This document shows, piece by piece, positions 52,912 to 64,000 of a DNA stretch of 64,000 bases. This DNA is from Muricea muricata. Lineage: Eukaryota > Cnidaria > Anthozoa > Malacalcyonacea > Plexauridae. A program made the translations under genes and the position numbers. Location of the stretch: NCBI GenBank assembly GCA_963855995.1, contig OY979717.1, forward strand, positions 5,129,428-5,193,427. Direction: 5' to 3'. Positions within the stretch are counted from its first letter, which is position 1; every line of letters begins with the position of its first letter. The notes beneath the pieces were generated by a model. That model was not told the origin of the DNA, did not search any database, and saw only the letters and a program-made list of their open reading frames with translations.

Positions 52912-55635
52912 CATGTAGATTGTAGTACTTTAAAAGTGAGATACCTCATCACGTGGCAGAAATAAGTTTTATATTGCACAATTTGAATTTGAGGTATAAT
53001 ATTAGCTAGTAACCTCCTTTTCTCTAATAAATACCTCTGTGGCACTTTATCAAGACACGTATATTTGCATATTGTTTTGTACCTTTCTAAATCTGATTTA
53101 ATTTTCGACTGCTATAATTCTACTTTTCAACTAGTTCGAGTTTTCGACTAATTTGTGACTTCCGTTATGCCTTTTATTTATACTTCATCACTCCTGATCA
53201 CAAACTATCCCCTTTAGCACTCAACGGCAACGGCCCACCAATTGTTACCCGTAGAAAATATGCGCACTCGCATTAAAGTCTAATTTGGAGTGGCCTTATG
53301 GGTGCTGTGAAATGTCACTTGACATGCCGAGGAAGGCGCTGAAATACTTCTAATGAAAAGTGTTATTTACCGAAATCTTACATGCATGAGAAGAGCTGAT
53401 TACGAAGCTACAGCGTAACTTTACGGTAATAATGATATGACAAATAATAATCATTAAATGAGAGAATGTTTAGATATAGACAAAAGATACGATTTTAGTC
53501 ATGAATGGACATGCAATCACCGACAATGGAACTTATTGACTGTATGTCAGAGACATATGGGAACCAGGCTTAAGACGACGACTAAATCCCTTTCGGTGAC
53601 GGCAGCTTTCATATAAGTATAACAGTCAGTAAAAAGAGATTTAATAAGGTTTGGAGAAGATTTAATTATTTTGCTAGAAACTACTGACTGTCATGGCTTG
53701 AATTAGCAACATGCATGTTGTACACGACGTGAAAATATGTATTTTGGCGTTTTCCGCAACGCCTACACGACGAGTAAATTTCGTTTGTGATATAAAATTG
53801 TACTGGGAACGCAAAGCCGTGGGGTCAAAGGAAGGGGGCATGACCCCCTTCAAATAACACTCCGCGGTTACTGGTGTGGGCCATATTCTAGTTAGACAGA
53901 AAGGTGCCATCCATGCAGCTTGAACGAGAAATTCATTATAATCTCTTTCTCAGAACTAGAGTCACCCAAGAAGGAGGGGAATCGAAAAAAGTGATATTAG
54001 ATGTATGTCCCATCAATAAAGTAACCGTGAGCGAGAAACCGCGAAATAAAGAATTCAAAAATTTCCAAACAGGAGGGTCCCAAATAGCTTGCGGTCGCGA
54101 AATTACATTTATTTTATGAATAGGTCTATGGGGTTAGGGTAGGGGGACAGTATTCGAGATTATGTTTAATTTAAAGCAGTAACTTTCTTGAGTATAAAAT
54201 ATGAATCAAGGTAATTTGGTTACCACAGACTATCGAGATTTCGTGATAGATAGAAGACACCGAACGAGATACAAGACTTTTTTAAACATAATTGGTACGT
54301 AACCCTCAACCATGAAGAGTGTTTTTACAGTGAATTTCAGAAGACAACTGGATAATTTCGGTTGGTAATACGATTTTTAAGAAGGACCTCTTGCATCAGT
54401 TGCATGCCTGCGTGAATACTTCACCTACCATACATAATTTCAAAATCTACATTATGTTCAGCACACACCTTCAATAACAGTGAATAAACCAAGACAAGAC
54501 AATAAGATCATTACAGTTGTGAACATCATGATGCTCTTCATGTCACACCAGCTAACTCACACAAAGTTATGTCGCAACTCTCAGCTTACCCTCTAATATA
54601 TGTACGGGCCCTCCTTATTAATATTTGATTCACATGACTAGACAGTCTCATATACATTGTTTCCCAAGTGCTTTGTAGCAGTTTAGATAAACCAGGCCTT
54701 GTGCCTACTCGAAGCTTTAAAATCACGTTCAGTTTACAGTATAAGCGGACGTACTTGAGAATGCACGATTATTAAGCAAACAGAGAAAATAACGATATCC
54801 ATGAACGTTTGTATAACGATGTCCATGAAATGTTTTGTCACGATTGAGCTCTTATCGTGAGCTATTGTAGTTTGTCACGATTGAGCTCTTTTAATCATAA
54901 TCGACGTTTTAATTCGCCAGATGAGTCTGTTGTGAGATTTTAGTTAATTTGAGTTGCTTCACTTTATGCAGCATTTTATCGAACGCACCTAAACCGACTC
55001 TAGCAGAAAAGTTTACAAATAAATATATAAGTATAGAGTGTTTCATCAGACGTCATGGCGGCCATGTTGGTATACTAGGACAAAAGAATTTTAGATATAT
55101 TCTTTTGAAAGGTACACCAATAAGGCCGTGCGCCAACTTCTTTGTTGTTTTAATCCCTAGGGATTAAGTGCGAGCGGTCTATAAATCATTATTGTTTTGA
55201 CAAGCACATATGGTGTAAAATAGCTTTGCGATCCTTTGACTGTAATTTTTCATAATATTCCTTATGATGGGGATTCAAGACCAGAGGCGATAAAACAATG
55301 AAACGAAGGTAGACAAGTTTTAAAGCAAAATTGCGTGTTTAATGCAAAATAAAATATTGCTAGTATTTCTATTGATTACCTTAAAAACCCCTCTTAGATT
55401 ACAAAAGAAAATAGTCCAATAGAAGAGCAGCAACCCTTCACATCAAAAAGTTCAGGGAAACTGATATAATGGATGGAACTACTGCAGCAGAAACCATATT
55501 GTTTGGGTAATCTAACACTCCAATTTAATCTTCTCATTTCTATACCGTTGTGCTATATACAAACTTAGCTTTGTTGATCTTTGTTATTAACTATACATAT
55601 ACGGTTTACACTTCATGTACGAGTAGGGTATCCGC
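52912..55635. other. long stretch without recognised genes
   Basis: About 2.7 kb. Short frames (for example near 53674-54119) show no domain. A direct repeat tttgtcacgattgagctctt occurs at 54834 and 54873, 39 bp apart. Nothing else supported. Confidence 0.45.
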
Positions 55636-55991
55636 CAGTGAACTCTATAAATACTGGAACGATAACTTCAGATAAAAACCCTACGTTTGGGTGAAGCCAA
55701 GATGGCTGCAACAACTACAAATGTCGTAAACAGTCTTAGTACTATTTTCCCGCGGTATTTGCTATTTTTAAAAAAGACTATATCGCAAACTAGGTTATAA
55801 GTTCATAAACCATAAAATTACCTCTTAAATCGAAATAAAAACATCAAATATCGGTACATTCCCAGAAGAATGGTGTCAACCGCACCGAGAGATACAATAG
55901 AAAAGGACTGAGCTTGATAACCTATTGATAACCAATTTGGCTTCAAAGATGGCGGCCAAGTTATCGTTCCAGTCTAATTTAGAGTTCACTG
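55636..55991. mobile_element. hAT-type MITE, 356 bp
   Basis: Ends CAGTGAACTCTA and its complement TTTAGAGTTCACTG, with tggaacgataact mirrored further in. Flanks gtatccgc (55628-55635) and gtatccac (55992-55999) are an 8 bp target duplication with one change. Confidence 0.82.
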
Positions 55992-57437
55992 GTATCCACA
56001 GTTTACCCGAAGGAAGATGAAAGATGCACAATGTGAGCAATTCATGCAAGTTCATGCCTGTGTGACGGATGTTTCACATTACAAAAGGTAAACAGAGTTC
56101 TTGACAAGAAAAGTGGTTGAAAAGAAAAACTCAGCAAAATTTCGTTCTATAGTAGGCGCTTTCAATTATACTACTCAGAGGCAATCTCCAACAAAGGATT
56201 TGCATGGTTTAATGAACGTTTGTACATGCCTGTTTGATAATATAATAATTATTTAGAATCAGTAGACGACGCTATGTACATTTTACCAGAGATTAAAGAT
56301 TGTGAAATTCACATTCTTTGTCGCATTCAATGACTAATTATCCTATTAAAACAGTCGAACAAGAAATAACTCAATAAGGTCAATTTGGTACACGAATGCT
56401 GGTAATGCTATTCAAGGCCTACCCAGAGTTCCATACACAAGTTGAGAAAACTCTATGAATGATATTACTCAGAAAAACCTGAAAAAAGGAGGGTTCATCA
56501 CTGTATGGAAAAATCGTAACTACTGTGACTACAGTGTTGCCTTCCTATGTTTTTGCGCTGGCTTTGCGGCGTTGGCGAAGTTCAGCCTACATAAAACTGC
56601 TCCACTTCAACTTCGTAGTCATCAACATATTCCGACTCTAACTCAGCAGATGAAGACGTTTCATTTTAGTATAACTTTTTATGTCTTTAAACTGATCATA
56701 TTAGTACAAATTTTATAAAATCAAACAAATTTTCCTCGAACTTTTTCTACCTTTTGCCTCGACTTTTGCCATATTTATAGAACACACTACAAAAAAGACA
56801 AGAGCTAAAATTACTTCCGTTCCTGATTCAAACGGTTAATCTCCCGACCTGATTTGGAAAACCTATTTTTTTGGTGATATATGTCACTCGCCATGGCCGA
56901 TGCTTTAGTGCACAAATAAAAAGTGTCAGGGTGATATTTTGTCCAATCACCCGAGCGAAGAGTATATTATATAATGTATCTCGTGACTGGACCAGCAGCA
57001 TTTGTAGGTTAGATTTTTGAGGTTTTTGCATGACATTTAGAATATTGCCGAAAGAAAGAATGGCGCTCAGAAATAGAAAAATAGGTACACTAAACCTACA
57101 TGTATCTTCGCATGACTTATACATCATATTAACTATTAAACAAAGCCTTGTCATCGAGCATTGTCACTTTTCGGCTCAGGACACTTCTGTAAATTTTTAC
57201 CGAAAGTAATTGCTTCTCTGCACATCCAGTATTTATACTATAACATATACAACTATTACCTCCTATTGAGTACAAAGCATTATCATCTCCAGATCGAGAC
57301 TTCAAATCTCGTCATGAGCACTCAGACGGAATTTATCTATGCAAAGATTAGAATAATCAAAGTTCTGCCGTCTAGCTTGTCTTGTCTGTCAACACATAGG
57401 AGGAGTTGACAGAGTGCCCGTGAGTTAAGATCAACAG
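55992..57437. other. no recognised gene
   Basis: A plus-strand frame near 56455-56718 is unassigned. Near 56925-56985 is a half-copy of a hairpin repeat (gtccaatcacccgagcgaag). Otherwise nothing. Confidence 0.4.
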
Positions 57438-57441
57438 TTAA

Positions 57442-57579
57442 GGTGGTCCACTAGTAAAAAATTCCGACAATAACAACAATGTATTTTTTAAGTCATGGAA
57501 GCTGCTATAACAACATATTAAACTATAGTCTGATTGCATTGGAAACTAAAGAAAAATTGTTTTTACTAGTGGACCCTCC
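57442..57579. mobile_element. 138 bp MITE between TTAA sites
   Basis: Inverted ends ggtggtccactagtaaaaa and ttttactagtggaccctcc, with TTAA immediately outside both (57438-57441, 57580-57583). TTAA duplication is typical of piggyBac, though the GG-starting ends are not the classical piggyBac termini. Confidence 0.75.
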
Positions 57580-57583
57580 TTAA

Positions 57584-59419
57584 ATCAAACAAACGCCAGG
57601 GTTATAGGTAATCTAGCAGGATTGGGACGGTGGTGCTGAGTTCAAATTAGTAAAAAGGTATTTCTCCGGACACATAAAAACTCATCACATTTTTCCTTGA
57701 TATCGATATTAATCGCAATCGTAGCATGATAAATTGGTGCGCGATATAAAATATCTGCGATGTCAGCCTTATATAAATTACTGTAAACGCATCCTCAAGT
57801 TACAAAGGATTGCGCTTTTGTATTGTGTACTTGTACATTGGGATTCAGAATGATAGATCCATATTGAGATTGTTCGTATCATTATGCTTTGAGTTCTCTC
57901 TTAAAAATTATTTACCGCTTTAAAAAATATTTTACTTTAGTGTGAAAGTCATCAAAGCTGTGTTGAAAACGTGGTTTCTTTCCTTTGTCCATGTCCTCCC
58001 ACAGGGAAGTTGACAGAGTGCTTGTGGGTTTATATAAACCAGCGGTATTGGCTCGTCTGTCAATTTAACCCCGCAAATACATGTAGCGATTGCTTCGGAC
58101 TGGGAGTGACTTTCATTCTCCCTCGAATTTAGTTGGATAATAGACATTGGTATAATTTCTTTAGTAAATAATGGTTTTCAAGCATTTTGATTGGTTGCCT
58201 GACCAGTAAATATGAGGCATTATATAATAGCTGGCATTTAATGGCCGCCAATGAGAGTCGTTTTGGTGTTTTATACTTTTGCCAAAATTAGCATTAATAC
58301 AAACTCAAAGAATACAAACAAACTTTGATGTTAAGTCTCAGTAACTTCGATGTTAAGCCTCGGGCTCAGTGATTATGGTAAATATTCACCAATAATCACT
58401 TCGCCTTCGTCGAATAATTGTTAATTAACGTTCATTGATGGGATTGCATGTTTGTTTTATTCTTGCCAGGAAATCTTTTCTAATCGCACTATCCTTATAT
58501 TTCTCGACAAAACTAAAGTAATAACTTTCTGTGAGTTTGAGCTATATTACAAATTTTATTATAACTCCTGCTACGCAGAAAATTTCGGAAACAAGCCATA
58601 TGAAATTGAAACGAGATCATTGGGTAATAATATAATAAAGGCAAGGTGAATTTGAAAAGAGCTCCAAAGACATGTGTTACAATACTCTTTTAACTATTCC
58701 TCATCTGGTATCATTCATTTGACATTTTGACTCTGCTTTGTCGTAGCTGATGTTTCATATGTGTCGCAAATAAAATATGTAAATTAGGTAGTGTTGAAAT
58801 TTGAAACTTGAAAAGCCACTCACATTGAACTATATAATTCAAAATTAATACGATTAAAGATTACACAAAGACATTACAAAAGCAACATATATAATCAGTG
58901 CGGCAGATATCGTCTATTTATGATCAATTTGCATATTATTTATATATGCTGATGGTTAGTTTACTAGAGAATCTTTTGCTTCATAACTGGAGTGTCGCTC
59001 AATAGTATACATGAGATTCTGAAAATGAAGGAAAATAAAACAAATTGAGTACATCAAGTCGATTCCTATGAGTAATTAAAAGCAACTAAAATGTTAACTT
59101 GAAAATTTTGTGAATTCAACTAGACAAATATTGATTTTTGTAATATTGTTTAATCAAACAATAATTCGGTCAGTTTTGCTGAATCACATACCGTAATATA
59201 TTTAGTTTGGTGAGTTGATCGAATGGGGCTGTGTATGGTATTTAAGTTTCGATAAGTATCTGTGTGTATGGGAGGGGGGCTAATATTAATTTAGTGTAAA
59301 TTTCCAGGTGACTATTGATTAGAACCTACCCACCCCCCTCCCGTTGCCGAAATTTCGCAGTCGTTCAGTTTGGAAATCAATTACGGAAATTTCAGAAAGA
59401 GAATAATGATATGGGCATG
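57584..59419. other. no recognised gene
   Basis: About 1.8 kb, AT-rich. The word agttgacagagtgc near 58009 also occurs near 57403. No coding region supported; presumably sequence 3' of gene B. Confidence 0.4.
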
Positions 59420-60549
59420 TTATTTACCTTTCCATTTAAGGAGATTAATTCTTGGTATCCCATTCCCATAACACGATTTTCGAATATCTTTGCTTGAACT
59501 GGCTAGGAATGCATTTTCCTGGACGGAGACGACGTTTTCCAAGTTATCACACAGAATCCTTGATAACGATGCCTTTTTAATTTCTCTCAATTGACTGTAG
59601 GGGAACACTCCGGGTTTCTCGTAGAAAAATCTGTCTCCATCTCTCACTCTTTTCATTTGCTCTCGAATAATACAACTAAATGTTGGTCCAACAAGCGCAC
59701 CTGGGGCCGGAGTTTCAGCCAATCCTGACACCCACAGATCTGCTATGTTTGGATCATCATTATATAATTTATATAACTTGATTCTACTCTCAGAGGGGAT
59801 TTCACCTCTTGTCTCACGGAATGATCTTACCTTTCCCAAACCGCAAACCCCTCTGTACGCATTATACCCAGGCAAACCGTGATCTCTTCCACGTTGGATA
59901 TTCAGAGCAGCCAGGTTGAGGCCAGGCGAATTCTCACGTTCGAACAAATTATTCAATATTCCATCAGCAAGTTTACGGTCGACCCTTTGTGACTTGTTTC
60001 CGAGTAATCCTAGCATCAATTCATCAATGCCGCGCTCCCTTATAAACGTGTTGTTAAAGAATAACTGGCGTAAAGGCAAAGGGTTGCCTGTGGGATTAAA
60101 ACCTTTATCCAGTATATCAAAAGTTGGTCTTATCAAACTGTGTCCAAATCTAAACGCAGCTGTTGCAAAAGAATTAAGGATGCCTGGATTGATCGTTGGA
60201 TCATATCCTTCGTATTCTAGAAGAGCATGGCCAATAATTATAGGGAGAAAGTCTTCATACGTGATTTTTTGTAGGACTGCACCGATTATTTTTCTTGTTT
60301 CCTGGTAGATTTTTTCTCCGTCCCAATGCCGATTTATTTTTCCTAAAGTTGTAGCAATTCTGTTGTGTTCTCGTAAAAATAAGGTATGTATGGACGCAAG
60401 CACCATCTGCTCATTAGATCTACCATCACCAGCAAGGAAACAACCACCGAAATTCTCACAGAAATTTTCTGGAGCTTTAAGTGTGTCGTTATCTCTTGGT
60501 AATAAATCTCCATTTTTGCTCTGAAATGTTTTTAACAAGCCTCTTCCAC
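59420..60549 (-). CDS. animal haem peroxidase gene B, terminal coding exon
   Basis: Paralogue of 29968-31094 with the same splice phase. Acceptor gcttctag precedes 60549 and gt + gga joins the upstream exon ending at 62812. All catalytic landmarks are present: FLREHNRIA with distal Arg and Glu, proximal His in AAFRFGHSLI, INRHWDGEKIYQETRKI, LNIQRGRDHGLPGYNAYR, CIIREQMKRVRDGDRFFYEK. Stop at 59420. Residues from about ITYEDFLPII to PGYNAYR equal gene A, while the following C-terminal part (RGVCGLGKVRSFRETRGEIP) is strongly diverged. Probably intact and secreted; the N-terminal exons lie beyond the window. Confidence 0.9.
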
Positions 60550-60910
60550 CTAGAAGCAATGTAAAAAACCGTGATTAAGGACTAGCGGATGATACCGTTA
60601 TGACAGCTGTTAATATCAGTTACGATTTTGCTCAATTATTCACTTTACACCGCACACTCAAGAGTTAATTTTCTATATTGACTTACCCAAGCGTCACCTG
60701 AGGCTATTCACATCGCAATCTGTCTCTAATATATACTGTTTATATTGTTTAATCTCTTGAACGACATGACTCTATGTACAAAATTTGCCGCTGTGATATT
60801 GCAGCAAATTTTGTGACCCAAATAAAATGCCTAACCCAGCTTCAATTTAGTTGAAACTGTCCTGAACACATTATGATTAGCAGGAATAAATATATAAATC
60901 CACACTTGAT

Positions 60911-62485
60911 AATACACTGCGACTCACGATATTAGTTTTATAAGATATCTATGCCGTACGTATTCAAAATGAGCATTGCTATCCATTAAACTTACGAACA
61001 TCAAAACAAAGTTGTGAGAAGATCTTTACGATTTTGATATTTGATGTTAGTCACATGACTGAAAAAATGTGGCGCTGTTCCATATTTTAAGCGGACCATG
61101 TTATTAGTTTTAAAAATATGATAACACGACAGGACGTCGTTTTTAACTTAATTGGAAGTGGAAACGACATTCTTTAACCAAAAACAGCATAGGTAACAAA
61201 AAGAGAATGTTTTAGCTAGAAAATAAACGAACTTGGTGTCATAGTTGAAGTATTTTTCAAAGATTACGTGGAACGGTAGAAAAGAGGGATTCTGGAATTC
61301 TAAAATGGATAAGAATGGGAGGTATTAGGCGTTTGAAGGAGAACTGTTCGTAAATTATCATGATCAACGTCTATCAACATTTTGAGAAAATTTGCTTTGC
61401 CATATATCTTCAAAACTAGCAATGATGGATTCCTGGCAAGCAATAATGATTCTAAAAATATACCTTAACTACTGTCATGGAAGAAACTGGATCAAGCGAA
61501 AAGTGCTTGAAAGCACAACCGGTCGAGACAGACAAGACAGACAAGTCAAGATCAGCGTAATAATGCCCTAATGATTGAAAAAGGAACTTCTGATGAAAGG
61601 TTTTAGGTACCTACCAAAGAAGTGGTAGAGCGATGATTTAGATCCGTATTATTAGCAACCAACATGTCTTCATATGTGCCTGAATGTGCAAAGGAGACTT
61701 CTGATCCCTATTTCCGCTGTTACCAGCGGAACTTTGCCACTTTTTTGTTGACTCCTTAGCCTCGCCGGTTACATACCATCATTGAATATCAATAATCTAA
61801 CCCGCGCATGCATTTTCCGAGCTTTATCATGCTGATTTCGTCTGGCCGTCAAAAGGACAAACTTCTGTTCTGCTCTGAAGTATTTTTTGGCCTCAATCCA
61901 GTTCCAAATGTTCATTCCACTACACCTGTGGAGGTACTTTTAGAATTATTATTGCTTACCAGGAATCCATCATTGCTAGTTTTGAAGATATATGGCAAAG
62001 CAAACTTTCTCAAAATGTTGATAGACGTTGATCATGATAATTTACGAACAGTTCTCCTTCAAACGCCTAATACCTCCCATTCTTATCCATTTTAGATATC
62101 CAGAATTGCTCTTTTCCACCATTTCACGTAATCTTTGAAAAATCCTTCGACGATGACACCAAGTTTGTTTATTTTCAAACTAAAACATTCTCTTGTTGTT
62201 ACCTATGCTGTTTTTGATTAAAGAATGTCGTTTCCACTTCCAGTTAAGTTAAAAACGACGTCCTATCGTGTTATCATATTTTTAAAACTAATAACATGGT
62301 CCGCCTCAAATATGGAACAGCGCCATATTCTTGCGGTCATGTGACTAACATCAAATATCAACATCGTAAAGATCTTCTCACAACTTTGTTCTGATGCTCA
62401 TAAGTTTTAATGAATAGCAATGCTCATTTTGAATACGTACGGCATAAATATCTCATAAAAGTAATATCGTGGGTCGCAGTGTATA
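60911..62485. mobile_element. foldback element in gene B intron, ~554 bp arms
   Basis: Arms 60911-61464 and 61933-62485 are inverted copies (atacactgcgactcacgata against its complement at the right) around a ~468 bp spacer. If transcribed within the gene B intron it would form a long imperfect hairpin. No coding capacity. Absent from the equivalent gene A intron. Confidence 0.88.
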
Positions 62486-62811
62486 GATTTGAATACATAT
62501 CGCAAAATAAGAAGATAAATGAATGTAGAAATGAATGTAGAAATAAAACACTAATTGACCATAACGAAAAGATAGCAGCATGTACGTTTTACCAGTATGC
62601 ATTGCGGGCATCAGGCAAAAAATGAACAAAAAAGATGCCAAGAAAACACGTACGGTCACAAAATTTTAAAATGCCAACTCTCTTATGCATATTCTTCAAC
62701 AGATTTCTGTTTGCTTTTTGAAACGATTTCCGACCGCAATGCATCTTTTTCGTTACGTTTTCGTTTATGGTACTTTCGTTTCTTCTAATTAGTCTAAAAA
62801 TCTTGCTTTAC

Positions 62812-63032
62812 CTTCCAAATCCCGTACTTCATTTGCCACCGTTAAGGTAGATCCATAAATCTGCGAGGCGTCAACGAATGCTGTATTAACGTTAATTTGT
62901 TGTCGTGTTACTATCTTTCCATTCTTTATTTGACATTCAGTTGCAGATCTTGAAAAAGGGATGCATCTAAATGGCTTCTTTGGAAGAATCGTGTAACACG
63001 GTACGGCAAAGTCTTGACGTGATCCATCGCAC
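62812..63032 (-). CDS. animal haem peroxidase gene B, internal exon (calcium loop)
   Basis: Acceptor tttgcttcag before 63032, donor gaag/gtaaag after 62812. Encodes RCDGSRQDFAVPCYTI, ECQIKNGKIVTRQQINVNTA and FVDASQIYGSTLTVANEVRD. The calcium loop TAFVDASQIYGS is conserved. Phases match both neighbours (ag + g completes Arg; final g completes Gly). Paralogue of 37062-37285. Confidence 0.88.
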
Positions 63033-63856
63033 CTGAAGCAAAAAGTGCATGAAACTTAATCATGTCTCTCAGCTCGTGTTTGCATGTTTACACATAAATA
63101 TACACAGGGAAAAAATGATACTGCACAATCATTTCAAAATATAATTTTACGTAGCACTTCTAGAACTGAACTACCTGCTAGGTACCTGGGACGTAGCCAG
63201 GAAGGCACTGCTAAATTAAAATTAGATTTGTTTCGCAACTAAAAGGAGGTTTTTAAAGGTACACTATATGCCTTAAACGAGGCACTGCATGGTTCTATTG
63301 ATTTTGTGTTTCCGTTGGTGATAGAAAGACATGTGCCGAACTCATACTTCCATTTCTAAACAAGCCCAGCAATATCACGTACTGCAGACTAGTTACATCG
63401 GTTATGTTTGTTGTAAAAGCAAGCTTGGTAAACGATCAAAACTGTAATAAAATCATCATTTATTTATATTTTTTTTCAAAAACGCTCTTGTGTTACAATG
63501 ATCTGTGAAAAAATGTTTTAAATTATACTTTAGAAAGGAGTATAATTTAAAGTGTGGAGGAGAATCGTCGCGATGGAAAAACTGGAGGAAATTTTGAAAT
63601 CTGAAGCCTCGGAAATGCGGTTTCCTGAGGCCAAGTGAGCGATTTTTGAGCTGGCGTATGCAGGATAACTTTGCAAGATTTGGTAACGCCATAAGCCGGG
63701 AACTTCACCGCGGGTTCTCCCTATGCACTTACAGCCCCGCGGTCCTGAGTTTTTGGGAGACTTACATTATGATAGTTGGTATACAACATTAAACGAGTAT
63801 TTTTACTGATTCGATTATGTGATAAAAGTGACAATTAATTTAATTTGCATACTCAC
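63033..63856. other. intron of gene B, nothing recognised
   Basis: Non-coding. A small near-palindrome ttaaattatactttagaaagg/agtataatttaaa lies at 63518-63551. Confidence 0.5.
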
Positions 63857-64000
63857 CTTGTGTTCATGCATCTTTCAGAATTTTCAATTTCCGGTGACAA
63901 ATCAAGATCGTGATCCAAAAATTGTCCAAACTGCATGAGTGCATGGGAAAATATTGTGCTTTTCTGTCTTTCAGGCTTGAACTGCTCGATAATAAAGGCA
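63857..64000 (-). CDS. animal haem peroxidase gene B, partial exon (distal histidine), cut by window end
   Basis: Donor acaag/gtgagt after 63857. The visible part encodes ...HALMQFGQFLDHDLDLSPEI then SERCMNTR, the distal His/Asp motif, paralogous to 39843-40221. The exon continues beyond base 64000. Confidence 0.88.

Noticed and set aside
30461-60308. Two identical 130-codon plus-strand frames (starting MRPGEFSRSNKLF)
   Set aside because: Antisense shadows of the peroxidase exons; their identity reflects the near-identical tract between genes A and B.

Overview
The window is eukaryotic, AT-rich and intron-containing, and dense in transposable elements. Spliced animal haem peroxidase genes, Penelope-like retroelements (PLEs), a Tx1-type LINE, a Ty3/gypsy-type element, hAT and THAP/YqaJ-type DNA transposons, and many palindromic MITEs together suggest an early-branching invertebrate, most likely a cnidarian. 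That assignment is inference from family recognition; no species marker is present.

Layout. 1-13 kb: no confident host gene; long (TA)n microsatellites, hAT and foldback MITEs, PLE debris and two small insertions with hammerhead-type ribozymes sitting between (TA)n tracts. 13.0-27.3 kb: one giant imperfect palindrome. Each ~7 kb arm is a PLE whose GIY-YIG endonuclease region is interrupted at the same place by a ~4.8 kb Tx1-type LINE (ORF1 with zinc knuckles, ORF2 with APE endonuclease and RT). The arms meet head to head around a 50 bp spacer, end in hammerhead-like motifs, carry different inactivating lesions, and the left arm holds a patch from another PLE family. 27.3-29.4 kb: a decayed hAT transposase interrupted by a third PLE.

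29.97-41.95 kb: a minus-strand haem peroxidase gene (gene A) with four recognisable exons in consistent splice phase; its introns hold an internally deleted THAP/SWIM-YqaJ (ISL2EU-like) transposon, foldback elements and a LINE scrap. 42.3-48.4 kb: a composite terminal-inverted-repeat element with a tRNA-like head, then a nearly intact gypsy-type element (gag-protease and RT-RNase H-integrase frames overlapping). 48.5-59.4 kb: hairpin MITEs and a 2.7 kb foldback element, otherwise nothing recognised. 59.4-64.0 kb: a second minus-strand peroxidase (gene B), a tandem paralogue cut off by the window end; its large terminal exon is nearly identical to that of gene A over ~460 bp only, suggesting gene conversion.

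The two peroxidase genes are the only convincing host genes: secreted or endomembrane haem oxidoreductases with distal His, distal Arg, Glu/Asp haem-linking positions, calcium loop and proximal His all visible. No CRISPR array, rRNA or functional tRNA was seen.
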